Assembly: GCF_950295315.1 (NCBI RefSeq)
Contig: NC_080168.1
Coordinates: 61,837,838-61,901,837, forward strand
Direction: 5' to 3'
Length of the DNA stretch: 64,000 nucleotides
Source of the DNA: Erinaceus europaeus
Taxonomy: Eukaryota > Chordata > Mammalia > Eulipotyphla > Erinaceidae
Part shown: piece by piece, positions 34,691 through 43,027 of the stretch
Layout: every line of letters begins with the position of its first letter
Position numbering within the stretch: position 1 is the first letter of the stretch
Translations under genes and position numbers: made by a program
Notes under the pieces: model-generated
The model's input: the letters and a program-made list of their open reading frames with translations, nothing else
Told to the model about the DNA's origin: nothing
Database searches by the model: none

Positions 34691-34864
34691 CCGAAGATGA
34701 TTTCTTCAAGTGCTATTGGATCATAAAAATAATTTATCAAAGTTAAAGATGCTGCACCTATATTGAAAAAATAGTGATAATATGAGATAGTGAAATACAT
34801 ATAGATTATAAAGTGAAGCTTAAAGTAATCAGTCTTGGTTAATTAGGTTGAAACATACTAAGAG

Positions 34865-35120
34865 CAGGATGAGGGCCTGTTTGGTGATGCACCAGGTTGA
34901 ATACACACTTCAACGTGCTCAAAGAACCAGCTTCGAGCCTCCCAGTGCTCCACTGCAGGAGAAAAACTTCACAGATAGTGAAATAAGTGCTGCAGGTCTC
35001 TCTCCTCTTCCCCCCCTCCCATCTCAGTTGCTTTCTGCCCTATCAAATAAAGGAGGGGGGGGATGACTTCCAGATTCATCATGCAAACACTGAGCCCTGG
35101 CAGTTACCCTAGTGACAAAG
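34865..35120 (+). repeat. SINE, family B-like, diverged
   Basis: GGTGATGCACCAGGTTGAAT, CCAGCTTCGAGCCTCCC, AAAACTTCACAGATAGTGA and GACTTCCAGATTCATCATG. Confidence 0.65.
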
Positions 35121-35129
35121 AAACAAACA

Positions 35130-35275
35130 AAACCCCCACCTGCAGGGGGAAAGCTTCACAAGTGGTGAAGCAGGTGTTTCTCTGTCTCTCTCCCTATCTC
35201 CTTCTCCTCTTTCAATTTCTCTCTGTCTCTAACCAATAATAAATAAATAAATAAAGACTATTAAAAAAACAAAAC
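35130..35275 (+). repeat. SINE, family A, 5' truncated
   Basis: Starts within CCCCCACCTGCAGGGGGAAAG and keeps the pyrimidine tract and AATAAATAAATAAATAAAG tail. Confidence 0.85.
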
Positions 35276-35317
35276 AAAATCCTGGCAGAGTAAAATTTAT
35301 AATTACAAAAAAAGGGG

Positions 35318-35545
35318 GGCAGGTGGTAGCACACCTGGTTAAGCACACATACTTACTGTGCACAAGGACCCGGGTTTAAGTCCCTGGTCCCCACTTGTAG
35401 GGGGGAAGCTTTATGAGTGGTGAAGCAGGGCTGCAGGTTCTCTCTGTCTCTTTCCATCTCTGTTTTCCCCTCCCCTCTCAATTTCTCTCTGTCTCTATCC
35501 AATAATATATAAATAAATATTTAAGAATGATAATAATTACCAAAA
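35318..35545 (+). repeat. SINE, family A
   Basis: GTGGTAGCACACCTGGTTAAG, CCCGGGTTTAAGTCCCTGG and GAAGCTTTATGAGTGGTG. Confidence 0.85.
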
Positions 35546-36099
35546 AATTAAGGAAAAAAAAAAAAGAACTGGGCCCAGAGCAACTTAAGGGTCATAGCCA
35601 ATGAGCCACTAATACTATAAAAGCACTAAACACCCATATAAAAATTTATATATGTAGGAAAATCTGCCATAAATTTAGAGAAAAAGTCATGTAGACTTGG
35701 ACAATTACAATTTGAATGTAACCTAAAAGGTAAGAGCTGCTGATAGACTAGACTTCTTCTCTGTTCTACATAGAAATGCAGAAATGCTCTCTTGAAAGTT
35801 CATGCAAAGACTTTTTTTTTTTTAAAGATACAGATATCATTTAAAGTTGAATTTCGGTAAATGTATGGGTGTTCATCATCATTCATCGCCACCATTTTCC
35901 CAGGGAGAATGCTGCCCAAAGGCATGATCAGAACTCTTCAGTCTTGGCCCTGCTATAAATGGAGCTTTAGCAATGAGCTTAGAGTTATGCAGGACTGAAT
36001 CATCACAGACCTCTTTTGAAATTGATTTCCCCATCCTCCCATAAATGATCTCTCAGTACAATACAGCACTAGCAAAGTTGAAAAAGGCAGCATGAGTGG

Positions 36100-36255
36100 T
36101 AGTCTGGGAGGTGGCTCAGTGGATAAAGCATTGAACACTTAAGCTCGAGGTCCTGAATTCACTCCCCAGCATCACTTGTCTCAGAGTAATATCTGGTTCT
36201 TTTTCTCTCTCCTGCTATCTTTCTCATTAATAAGTAAATAAAATATTTAAAAAAG
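36100..36255 (+). repeat. SINE, family E
   Basis: GGGAGGTGGCTCAGTGGATA, AAGCATTGAACACTTAAGC and GTCCTGAATTCACTCCCCAG, then a tail AATAAGTAAATAAAATA. An (AT)n run follows at 36,339-36,367. Confidence 0.8.
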
Positions 36256-36335
36256 AGAAAGACAAGATGACTTCCTAGGTAAATAAAATCTACCAGTTGA
36301 TATCTTTTAAAATGTATCATACCTGTGTTCATTAA

Positions 36336-36367
<32 letters not shown>

Positions 36368-36774
36368 TTCCAATATTTTGCAAGCAAAGAAGTCTATAGA
36401 ATGCCTTTCTCCAGAGTCCACTTTCCTGTTGGATTGATTGATCTGAACCTATTGTCTCTGGTGAATGATGCTGCCAGTGTGTGGGAGGGGGGTGGTTCAG
36501 AGAAACTTATTCCATGAACTGTAGCCCTGGCATACAATTAGGATGGTGGCACTTCCTCTGGCCATGTTCCAGTGTGGCCATGCCGGCAGCTCCCTCTCTC
36601 TGCTACCAGCTGCAGGTCAAAAGAGCAGGAAATTCTAAAACAAGGAATCCAGTAATGAGAAGTGATTTTTTTTTCCCCAAATAATGCTTTACTTCATTTT
36701 CTCTTCTTGAAGGGTATTGATAATAAAAGAGTGTTAAGAAGAATTAGACACTGGTTTAGAACATCTTTTTGTGC

Positions 36775-36945
36775 CTTTTGTTTCCTGGGCTAAGACTCTA
36801 TAGACATTATCTCATATCATCTCCATAATAAGCTGCAAAGACAAGTAGTATTCATATGGGGCATTGCAAATGAGAAAACTGGGGCACAACGAGGTTGAGC
36901 AGCTTTCCCAAGTTCACACAGCTAATACCTACTGCTTTAGAAATG
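36775..36945 (-). repeat. MIR fragment
   Basis: ATTGCAAATGAGAAAACTGG, GGCACAACGAGGTTGAGCAG and CAAGTTCACACAGCTAATAC follow the reverse MIR consensus order. Confidence 0.8.
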
Positions 36946-37120
36946 CTGAAAGTGCAAAACAATAAAACAAAACAAAAAATAAAGAAGCCTCAGTGTTGTG
37001 CAGCAATATAAAAATGGGTCAGATATGCAAAGACCACTCAAATGGATTATGTGTAATGATACTTAACTTGCTGTTCAAGAGAAAACATAAAGAAATGCTG
37101 ACTGAAGTGGCCTAGGCACT
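36930..37120 (+). repeat. Long-range direct duplication, copy 1
   Basis: CTACTGCTTTAGAAATGCTG through CAGCAATATAAAAATGGGTC to AAAACATAAAGAAATGCTGAC is repeated in the same orientation at 39,727-39,915. It begins at the end of the MIR and runs into the start of a family A SINE. Confidence 0.85.
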
Positions 37121-37320
37121 GGTGCACCTGGTTGAGAACACATATTACAGCACACAAGGACCCAGGTTCATGCCCCTGGTCCCCACCTGCGGGGGTGAAG
37201 TTTCCTGAGTGATGAAAGTGTCTCTCTCTCCTCCTCCTCCTCCCCCCCCCGTCTCCTTCCCTATCTCCCCCTTCCCTTTCAATTTCTCTGTCTCTATTTT
37301 AAAAAGGAACATTTTAAAAT
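37110..37320 (+). repeat. SINE, family A
   Basis: GGCACTGGTGCACCTGGTTG, CCCAGGTTCATGCCCCTGG and GTGAAGTTTCCTGAGTG. Confidence 0.85.
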
Positions 37321-37534
37321 GATAAGAAAGAAACGTTAACTAAGAATACGTTCTGAAATATTTTCCAAATGGATTTCTGGCTTCAGATTTCATGTGTAAA
37401 GAGCTTAGAAGTCATCATTCCAAATATCCTTAAAATGAGAAAGGGCTGTGCATGAGGGTGAGAAACTCCTCTCTTAAATAGCAACCTCGTCCTAATTTGG
37501 TGGACTTCACCATGCACCACCAAGTGTCTATGGT

Positions 37535-37740
37535 GCACCTGGTTGAATGCACATATTATAATGTGTAAGGACCCAGGTTCAAGTCCCTGGTCCCCACCTG
37601 CAGTGGGGAAGGCTTCACTAGTGGTGTAACTGTGCTGCAGATGTCTCTCTGTCTCCCTCTCTATCTACCCCTTCCTCTCAATTTCTGGCTCTCTCTATCC
37701 AATAAATAAAGATAATAAAAATAAATTTAAATATATATAT
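37535..37740 (+). repeat. SINE, family A
   Basis: TGGTGCACCTGGTTGAATG, CCCAGGTTCAAGTCCCTGG and CCAATAAATAAAGATAATA. Confidence 0.85.
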
Positions 37741-37751
37741 TAAAAAAGAGG

Positions 37752-38235
37752 AGCCAGGTAGTGGTGCACCTGGTTGAGCGCCCAGTCCCCACCTACAGGA
37801 GGAATGATAGAGCAGAGATGCAGTTGTCTCTCTTTCTCTTTTTTTAAATTTTATTTATTTATTCATTTTTTGTTGCCCTTGTTTTATTGTTGTAGTTATT
37901 ATTGATGTCATTGTTGTTGAATAGGACAGAGAGAAATGGAGAGGGGAGGGGAAGACAGAGAGGAGGAGAGAAAGATAGACACCTGCAGACTTGCTTCACC
38001 GCCTGTGAAGTGACGCCTCTGCAGGTGGGGAGCCGGGGGCACGAACCGGAATCCTTCTGCTGGTCCTTGTGCTTAGCGCCACCTGTGCTTAGCCCGCTGT
38101 GCTACCGCCTGGCTCCCTCTCTTTCTCTTTTCTCCTCCTTTCCCCTCTGCAAATGGTTGGGGGGGGCGTGAACAGGGGCCATTGTACATGGTAACATGTA
38201 CACTCTAATGGGTGCACCACTGCTTGCCCCTTTAC
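37752..38235 (+). repeat. SINE, family A, split by a reverse family B SINE
   Basis: The forward head (37,752-37,835) is followed by a reverse family B copy at 37,845-38,117 (ATTGATGTCATTGTTGTTG, GACGCCTCTGCAGGTGGGG, GAACCGGAATCC) and then a further fragment ending TGGGTGCACCACTGC. Confidence 0.75.
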
Positions 38236-38486
38236 ATGAAATTAAATTAAAAAATAAATATATATAAGGAGTGTGGTAAGAATGAATATAAAGGAATGAA
38301 ATGAAATGAATGTTTATATAGTGTCAGAAAGATTGAAATGTAAGTTGAACTAATATTATCAGGAATGGAAAAACTGTTGAAAAAAGCCAAATTATATTTA
38401 TAACTGCTGGATCAAAAATATTAAAAGAGAAAATTAAGTGCCTTCTCCAAGATAATACAATTTTGATAGATGAGAATAAATGAGAG

Positions 38487-38795
38487 AGGCCAGGTGGTAG
38501 TGCACTGTGTTAAGCCTCACATAGTACAAAGTACAAGGGCCTGCTTGAGAATTTCAGTTTGAGACCTTAGTCCCCCATCTGTAGGTGGGTCACTTCACAA
38601 GCGATGAAGCAATTCTGCAGGTGTCTTTCTTCTTCTCTATTTTATACCCCCCCCCTCAGTTTCTCTGTCCTATCCAAAAAGGGGGGGAATGGCCTCAAGG
38701 AGCAGTAGATTTGTACATAGTGCTGGCACCAAGCCCCTGCAATAACCCTGGTGGCAAAAAGAGAGAAAGAGGGAGAGAGAGAGAGAGTGAGAGAG
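38487..38795 (+). repeat. SINE, family B
   Basis: GGCCAGGTGGTAGTGCACTG, GGGTCACTTCACAAGCGATG, AAGGAGCAGTAGATTTGTAC and a GAGAGAG-rich tail. Confidence 0.8.
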
Positions 38796-39025
38796 ACGGG
38801 GGGAATGCATGCTTCTATACTATGCAGATATACATACTAAAAGGAAAAATCTTCAAAATCTGGGAAAACACAAGATAAATGTAGCCAAAAGATGGCTGAG
38901 ATCCAGAAATGGGAAAATTAACAGTAGGGCTACTGTTGCATTCAAATAATCCTAATCTTTGAGTCATAGTAACTCATAGCAACAGTTAAATTTGTGGGAC
39001 ATCTGCATAAACTTGCACTAGTAAT

Positions 39026-39389
39026 TGTTGTTAAAATTTCGGAAGGCTCTTGCGGGGCGGGTCTAGCTTCACGTCGGGTAACAGAGACGCGGAGACAACG
39101 GCTGGGCAGGGAAGCTGTATTTCTTTATTCAGGAACAACGATTCATAAACTAAACCAAACTAATCACCAAACAGAACTCTGCTGTCTCTTTGCGGCGGCG
39201 CAAGCACTCTCTCTTACTCTGGAACTCAGGAACCCCTCACGCAAGCACTCTCTCTAACTCTCAAACTCAGGAACTCAGGAACTCTGGCGGGGTTCCTTCG
39301 GGGCGGGGCCAAGCAGGCCCCGAAACTAACTGGACTGATCTAATTCTCTCCGTGGGGGAGAACTAGAACCCAATGTAAAGCATACAACA
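39026..39389 (-). mobile_element. Solo LTR of a class II endogenous retrovirus
   Basis: A 364-bp unit bounded by TGTTGT on the plus strand and ACAACA at the other end, flanked by the 6-bp direct repeat AGTAAT (39,020-39,025 and 39,390-39,395). A 6-bp duplication fits class II retroviruses. The AATAAA signal (plus-strand TTTATT at 39,124-39,129) sets the minus orientation. It is CpG-rich, holds a 41-bp tandem duplication (39,200-39,240 and from 39,241), and is unlike the LTRs of the other copies here. The internal part was presumably lost by LTR-LTR recombination. Confidence 0.85.
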
Positions 39390-39726
39390 AGTAATCTTCA
39401 GAAATAATGATTGATTTGTGCATATGAAGAAAGACCTCTGATATATACCATCAACTGGAACAAGAGTGATTATATACTTCCTGCTGTCATGAGATGAAAA
39501 CTACTATGTAGACGCACATATATTCATGCAAACATAATAAGAGATGCACATAAAGTACTCATTACTGGTGTTTTTTTTAACTGAAAGTAGAAACAATAGA
39601 TAGGCATTTTTGTTCTAGAGAAACAAGGGAAGTGGGAGAAATGAAGAGGGTAGAAAATGTTATAGTATACAAACTCAGGCCAGGCAGTGGTGCAACTGGC
39701 TAAGTGCACAAGGACCTGCGTTCAAG

Positions 39727-39915
39727 TCCTACTGCTTTCGAAATGCTGAAAGTGCAAAACAGAACAAGAAACAAGAAGCCTCCGTGGTGTGCAGCAATAT
39801 AAAAATGGGTCAAATATGCAAAGGCCACTCAAATGGATTAGGCGTAATGATACTTGACTTGCTGTTCTAGAGAAAACATAAAGAAATGCTCACTAAAGGA
39901 GCCAGGCACTGGTCC
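39727..39915 (+). repeat. Long-range direct duplication, copy 2
   Basis: CTACTGCTTTCGAAATGCTG through CAGCAATATAAAAATGGGTC to AAAACATAAAGAAATGCTCAC matches 36,930-37,120 with few differences. Both copies lead into a SINE head (AGGCACTGGT). A partial SINE head (39,675-39,726) stands before it. Confidence 0.85.
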
Positions 39916-40150
39916 CCATCTACAGGGAGAAAGTTTCATGAGTGGTAAAGCAGGGCTGCAGATGTTTCCCTGCCTGTCTCTTTCCCTCACTATCTACCTT
40001 TCCCCTCTCAATTTCTCTCTGTCCCATCCAATAAAATGGAAAAATGACCTCCAGGAGCAGTGGATTCTTAGTGCAGGCACTGAGCCCAAGTGATGACCAT
40101 GGAGGCAAAATACTACTACCACCACCACCACTGCCACATAAATAAATATA
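39897..40150 (+). repeat. SINE, family B, 5' part deleted
   Basis: GGAGCCAGGCACTGGTCCCC skips the tRNA-like part. The copy then has AAGTTTCATGAGTGGTAAAG and AGGAGCAGTGGATTCTTAGT. Confidence 0.75.
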
Positions 40151-40159
40151 AAATGTCTT

Positions 40160-40256
40160 GGGACCAGGTGAGGCCACTTGGTTAAGTGCAAACATTACAC
40201 TGCAGAAGGACTTGGGAGCAAGTCTCTGGTCCCCACCTGCAGGGGGAAAGCTTCAT
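40160..40256 (+). repeat. SINE, family A, 5' half, target of ERV-1
   Basis: The copy runs to GGGGGAAAGCTTCAT and resumes at 47,983 with CTTCATGAGTGGTGAAGCAG, so ERV-1 inserted in its core and duplicated CTTCAT (40,251-40,256). Confidence 0.9.
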
Positions 40257-40499
40257 TGTTGGGTAGTTGCCATCTCCCCCTGGCTTCTTCTTATCCATAT
40301 GCCTATATAGGGATTTACTGATCCAAAGGTTTGGTCTATTTACATAAATCACTTTTACATAAAGCACTCCAGGGCATTGGTGGTTCAGTTATAGGATTCT
40401 TGCCTGTTCTGCCCCCTCCTTGTCACACTCTGATTTTCACCAGTCACTTTTCTCTCCACCCTCTCTATATCACATCCTGTTTCCACCCTACTTGGAGAG

Positions 40500-40506
40500 T
40501 ATAAAA
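40500..40506 (+). promoter_or_regulatory. ERV-1 TATA box (TATAAAA)
   Basis: GAGAGTATAAAAACAGC in the U3 part. The start site is expected about 25-30 bases downstream, near 40,530. The 3' LTR has the same box at 47,778-47,784. Confidence 0.8.
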
Positions 40507-40521
40507 ACAGCTGCTCTTCTG

Positions 40522-40527
40522 ATTAAA
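40522..40527 (+). terminator. Polyadenylation signal ATTAAA in LTR
   Basis: The only canonical-type signal near the U3/R border. The functional copy would be the equivalent in the 3' LTR, 47,800-47,805. Confidence 0.6.
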
Positions 40528-40706
40528 GACACTTGGAAATTGCTTTCCGGCTCCGAGAGTTCCAGAGTGTATCTCCTGCGGAAGTTGGTGCAGCACGCGT
40601 TCCTGATCCCTCTCCCACACAGCAGCCTAGATCAGCTCCAGTTGAGTTCTCTCCAACCCAGAGAGCACCGGCTCGGGAAGAAGTACCCTCAGGCTATCCC
40701 GGCATC

Positions 40707-40725
40707 TGGCGCCCGGAACAGGGAC
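40707..40725 (+). other. Primer binding site, lysine-tRNA type
   Basis: TGGCGCCCGGAACAGGGAC starts two bases after the LTR. It equals the complement of the 3' end of tRNA-Lys(3) except for one extra G, giving GG where one G is expected. Priming may still work with a bulge. A GTAAGC donor-like sequence lies directly behind it (40,728). Confidence 0.85.
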
Positions 40726-40850
40726 CCGTAAGCAGCAGATTTACAAGAAGACATCTTAGATAAGTACATACCTTTTGGGTATCTGCAATATTGTGTTAAG
40801 GCACTGTGATTTTTTTTTCTTTTTTATTGTTTTCCGGAGATCTTTCCACC

Positions 40851-42398
40851 ATGGAAAATCTTTTCCAAATCCTGCATTCTTTTTCCAGTATACAATTTTT
40901 ATATATCTGGGACATTTTTCTCGGGGCTTCACCTTATATCCTGTTGATCATCATAGCAGCTTTTAAGGGATATATAGGGCAACCTCTCAAAAGGCTTAAG
41001 AAACTAGAGGCTGAGGTCCAAGAGATAAAGGAAGTAATCATAGAACTTAACCAGCACCTTAAAAACAAGAAGAAGCAAAGGCCTGTCGTGATCTTGACCC
41101 ACCCTAATTCCTCTGCATCTTGCCCTGAGGCCCCTATTTTGGCATCTTGCCCTGAGGCCCCTATTTTGGCAGACACGTGTCCGAATTCTCCTTTGGACTC
41201 CACAGCCACTTCTTCGGCCACCCCCATTTTGGCAGAAACGTGTCCGGAACCTCCTGCTGCCTCCACGGCTGCTTCTTCACCCCACCCTGTTTTGATAGAC
41301 ACATGTCCGAATTCTCCTGTAGCCTCCAAAACCACTTCTTCGGCCACTTGTCCAGAAGCTTCCACTTCAGTGACTCCTCCTACCGCTACACACTTATCAG
41401 AGGAAGTCCACACATTTCCGGTCAATGTTGCCCCCAATAGACAAAAACCTCAGGCCTGGTATCCATATTCCGCCACAGACCTGAAGGAACTACGCCAGGC
41501 TATCAAAGATGACGGTGTTCATGCCCCATGGACCAGGTCCATTTTACAAGGCCTGCTTCAGAACCTTAATACCCCTCAAGATTGGAGAGATGTGACTCGT
41601 GCTACGCTCCCAGGCCCCCTCTTCCTGCAATGGGAGGCATTCTTTCGCGATGAATGTTTACAACAATCGCGGAAAAATATTCAAAATCAGCCAGAGGGTA
41701 ATTTTGATGCATTGTTTGGAACAGGCCAATTAGAAACAGGGATTCAACAGGCAGAAGCCAAGTTTCCAGCGGGGTATTTTGATCAAGTACGCCTGTGTGC
41801 ATTAAAAGCATGGGAGCGATTAACACCACCCATGAGAGCAGCCTCAGCCCCCATTCTCTCCCTGCAACAAGAACCTGATGAATCCCTCGCTAAATTCATT
41901 GCCAGGGTCCAGTCGAGTTTGGAAAGGAAGATTTATAATCCTGACGCTCGTTTTCTCCTACTGCGATCCATAGTCTGGGATGGAATGCTTCCGCATTTTC
42001 GACAGGCCTGTATCACTCTTAAAAATGAACACCCAGATACTTGGATTCTAGCTACACAGGATCTCAGATCAAGCTCTTTTCAAGGACCTATGTTACAGGC
42101 CTATGCAGCTACCTTACATAAGCAAAAAGGAGCTTGCTTTCAGTGCGGTCGCCAAGGGCATTGGCGTAACCAATGTCCAGAAAATAGACCGCGACCCCGC
42201 CTCCAGTCAGGGCGACCCCACCTCCAGTCAGGGCAACCCCGCCTCCAATCAGGGCAACCCCGCATCCAGACAGGGAATCAGAGACCACGAATGCCTTGTC
42301 CCAGATGCCAGAAAGGATTTCACTGGAGGAGAGATTGTTGGTCAAGGTTCCATAGGAACGGCACGCCTCTGCCAAATGTAAACAGGGATTTAAACTAG
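40851..42398 (+). CDS. gag: ERV-1 Gag polyprotein, open
   Basis: 515 codons. The ATG in CCACCATGG is preferred over an in-frame ATG 45 bases upstream because of its strong Kozak context. Order: hydrophobic stretch (residues about 16-38) that looks like a signal anchor, a charged coiled-coil-like helix (about 46-72), a Pro/Ser/Thr/Cys-rich repetitive spacer (about 85-185), capsid with a major homology region (about 338-360), and two CX2CX4HX4C zinc knuckles (429-442 and 483-496) joined by an Arg/Gln/Pro-rich linker built of 24-bp repeats (about 42,197-42,275). Gag forms the particle and packages RNA. The hydrophobic N terminus recalls IAP Gag, which assembles at the ER; by inference this one does too. 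No PPXY or PTAP-type late motif was noticed. Confidence 0.95.
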   Translation: MENLFQILHSFSSIQFLYIWDIFLGASPYILLIIIAAFKGYIGQPLKRLKKLEAEVQEIKEVIIELNQHLKNKKKQRPVVILTHPNSSASCPEAPILASCPEAPILADTCPNSPLDSTATSSATPILAETCPEPPAASTAASSPHPVLIDTCPNSPVASKTTSSATCPEASTSVTPPTATHLSEEVHTFPVNVAPNRQKPQAWYPYSATDLKELRQAIKDDGVHAPWTRSILQGLLQNLNTPQDWRDVTRATLPGPLFLQWEAFFRDECLQQSRKNIQNQPEGNFDALFGTGQLETGIQQAEAKFPAGYFDQVRLCALKAWERLTPPMRAASAPILSLQQEPDESLAKFIARVQSSLERKIYNPDARFLLLRSIVWDGMLPHFRQACITLKNEHPDTWILATQDLRSSSFQGPMLQAYAATLHKQKGACFQCGRQGHWRNQCPENRPRPRLQSGRPHLQSGQPRLQSGQPRIQTGNQRPRMPCPRCQKGFHWRRDCWSRFHRNGTPLPNVNRDLN

Positions 42399-42434
42399 GT
42401 ATGGGGCTTCCCTTAGCCCCGCCCCCAAGAGGGA
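42389..42434 (+). promoter_or_regulatory. gag-pro -1 frameshift signal with H-type pseudoknot
   Basis: The slippery heptamer TTTAAAC (42,389-42,395) is read T TTA AAC in the gag frame and is followed at once by the gag stop TAG. After a 7-base spacer, GGGGCT (42,403-42,408) pairs with AGCCCC (42,415-42,420). The loop TCCCTT (42,409-42,414) can pair with GAGGGA (42,429-42,434), with five Watson-Crick pairs and one G-U. Heptamer, spacing and pseudoknot match known retroviral -1 sites. The pro frame is the -1 frame, as required. Confidence 0.85.
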
Positions 42435-43027
42435 AGGAAGCAGGTCGCCCACTTGGTGCTGTGCCCTTCTTCCACAAACAGAAGCCCAGCTTGGGACCCA
42501 ATCCGTCGCTATACCCACCACGCCAAGTAACAATAACAGAGGGTGAGCAGAAGGAGGAACCCGTGGTATGTGGGAACTTCCAGCATAGAAATAACCGGCT
42601 GGAGCAAGAGAACAGCTCGAATTCAGAGCCTGAGATTTTATGGACCACCCCTGTTTTAGAAAGGGGTCACCCAACTATGACAGTAAAGATTGGTAATATT
42701 CCTTTTAAGTGTTTGATTGACACGGGAGCAGATAAGACAATATTAAGACAAGCAGAGGTTCCCCAGAGTTGGGAACTCCTCCCAGGACCACGCTTACATG
42801 GTGTTGGAGGATTGACTCAGGCATTCCGCACACGAGATTCCCTTGTGTGGGAAGATCCAGAAGGGACTACCGGACGCTTTCAGCCTTTAATAGCTGATAT
42901 AAGCACCAATTTATTGGGAAGAGACTTGCTGGAATCTTTAGATGTAGTGATATCCTCAGACACCTCTGCAGGACACCACACTCACTCCTGTGAGACTGCT
43001 AGACCCAACCAGCACCCCCAATACTAA
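42401..43027 (+). CDS. pro: ERV-1 aspartic protease (Gag-Pro), open
   Basis: Entered by -1 frameshift at 42,389-42,395, so the ATG at 42,401 is probably not a start. About 208 codons follow. The active-site LIDTGADKT has its Asp at codon 107, followed by a flap-like GVGGLTQAF and the conserved LLGRDLLE near the end. About 90 residues precede the protease domain. No dUTPase domain is present, unlike in many betaretroviruses. It cleaves Gag and Gag-Pro-Pol. All visible catalytic residues are present. Confidence 0.9.
   Translation: MGLPLAPPPRGKEAGRPLGAVPFFHKQKPSLGPNPSLYPPRQVTITEGEQKEEPVVCGNFQHRNNRLEQENSSNSEPEILWTTPVLERGHPTMTVKIGNIPFKCLIDTGADKTILRQAEVPQSWELLPGPRLHGVGGLTQAFRTRDSLVWEDPEGTTGRFQPLIADISTNLLGRDLLESLDVVISSDTSAGHHTHSCETARPNQHPQY

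Larger units (their letters stand above)
40257..40704 (+). repeat. ERV-1 5' LTR
   Basis: Runs from TGTTGGGTAG to CTATCCCGGCA, bounded by TG and CA. It holds a TATA box and an ATTAAA signal 16 bases after it, so the polyadenylation signal lies in U3 just before the likely start site, as in betaretroviruses with a short R such as MMTV. Confidence 0.95.

Noticed and set aside
40934..41437. A 167-codon minus-strand frame inside gag
   Set aside because: It is the antisense shadow of the repetitive gag spacer; the repeats produce a matching repeat on the other strand.
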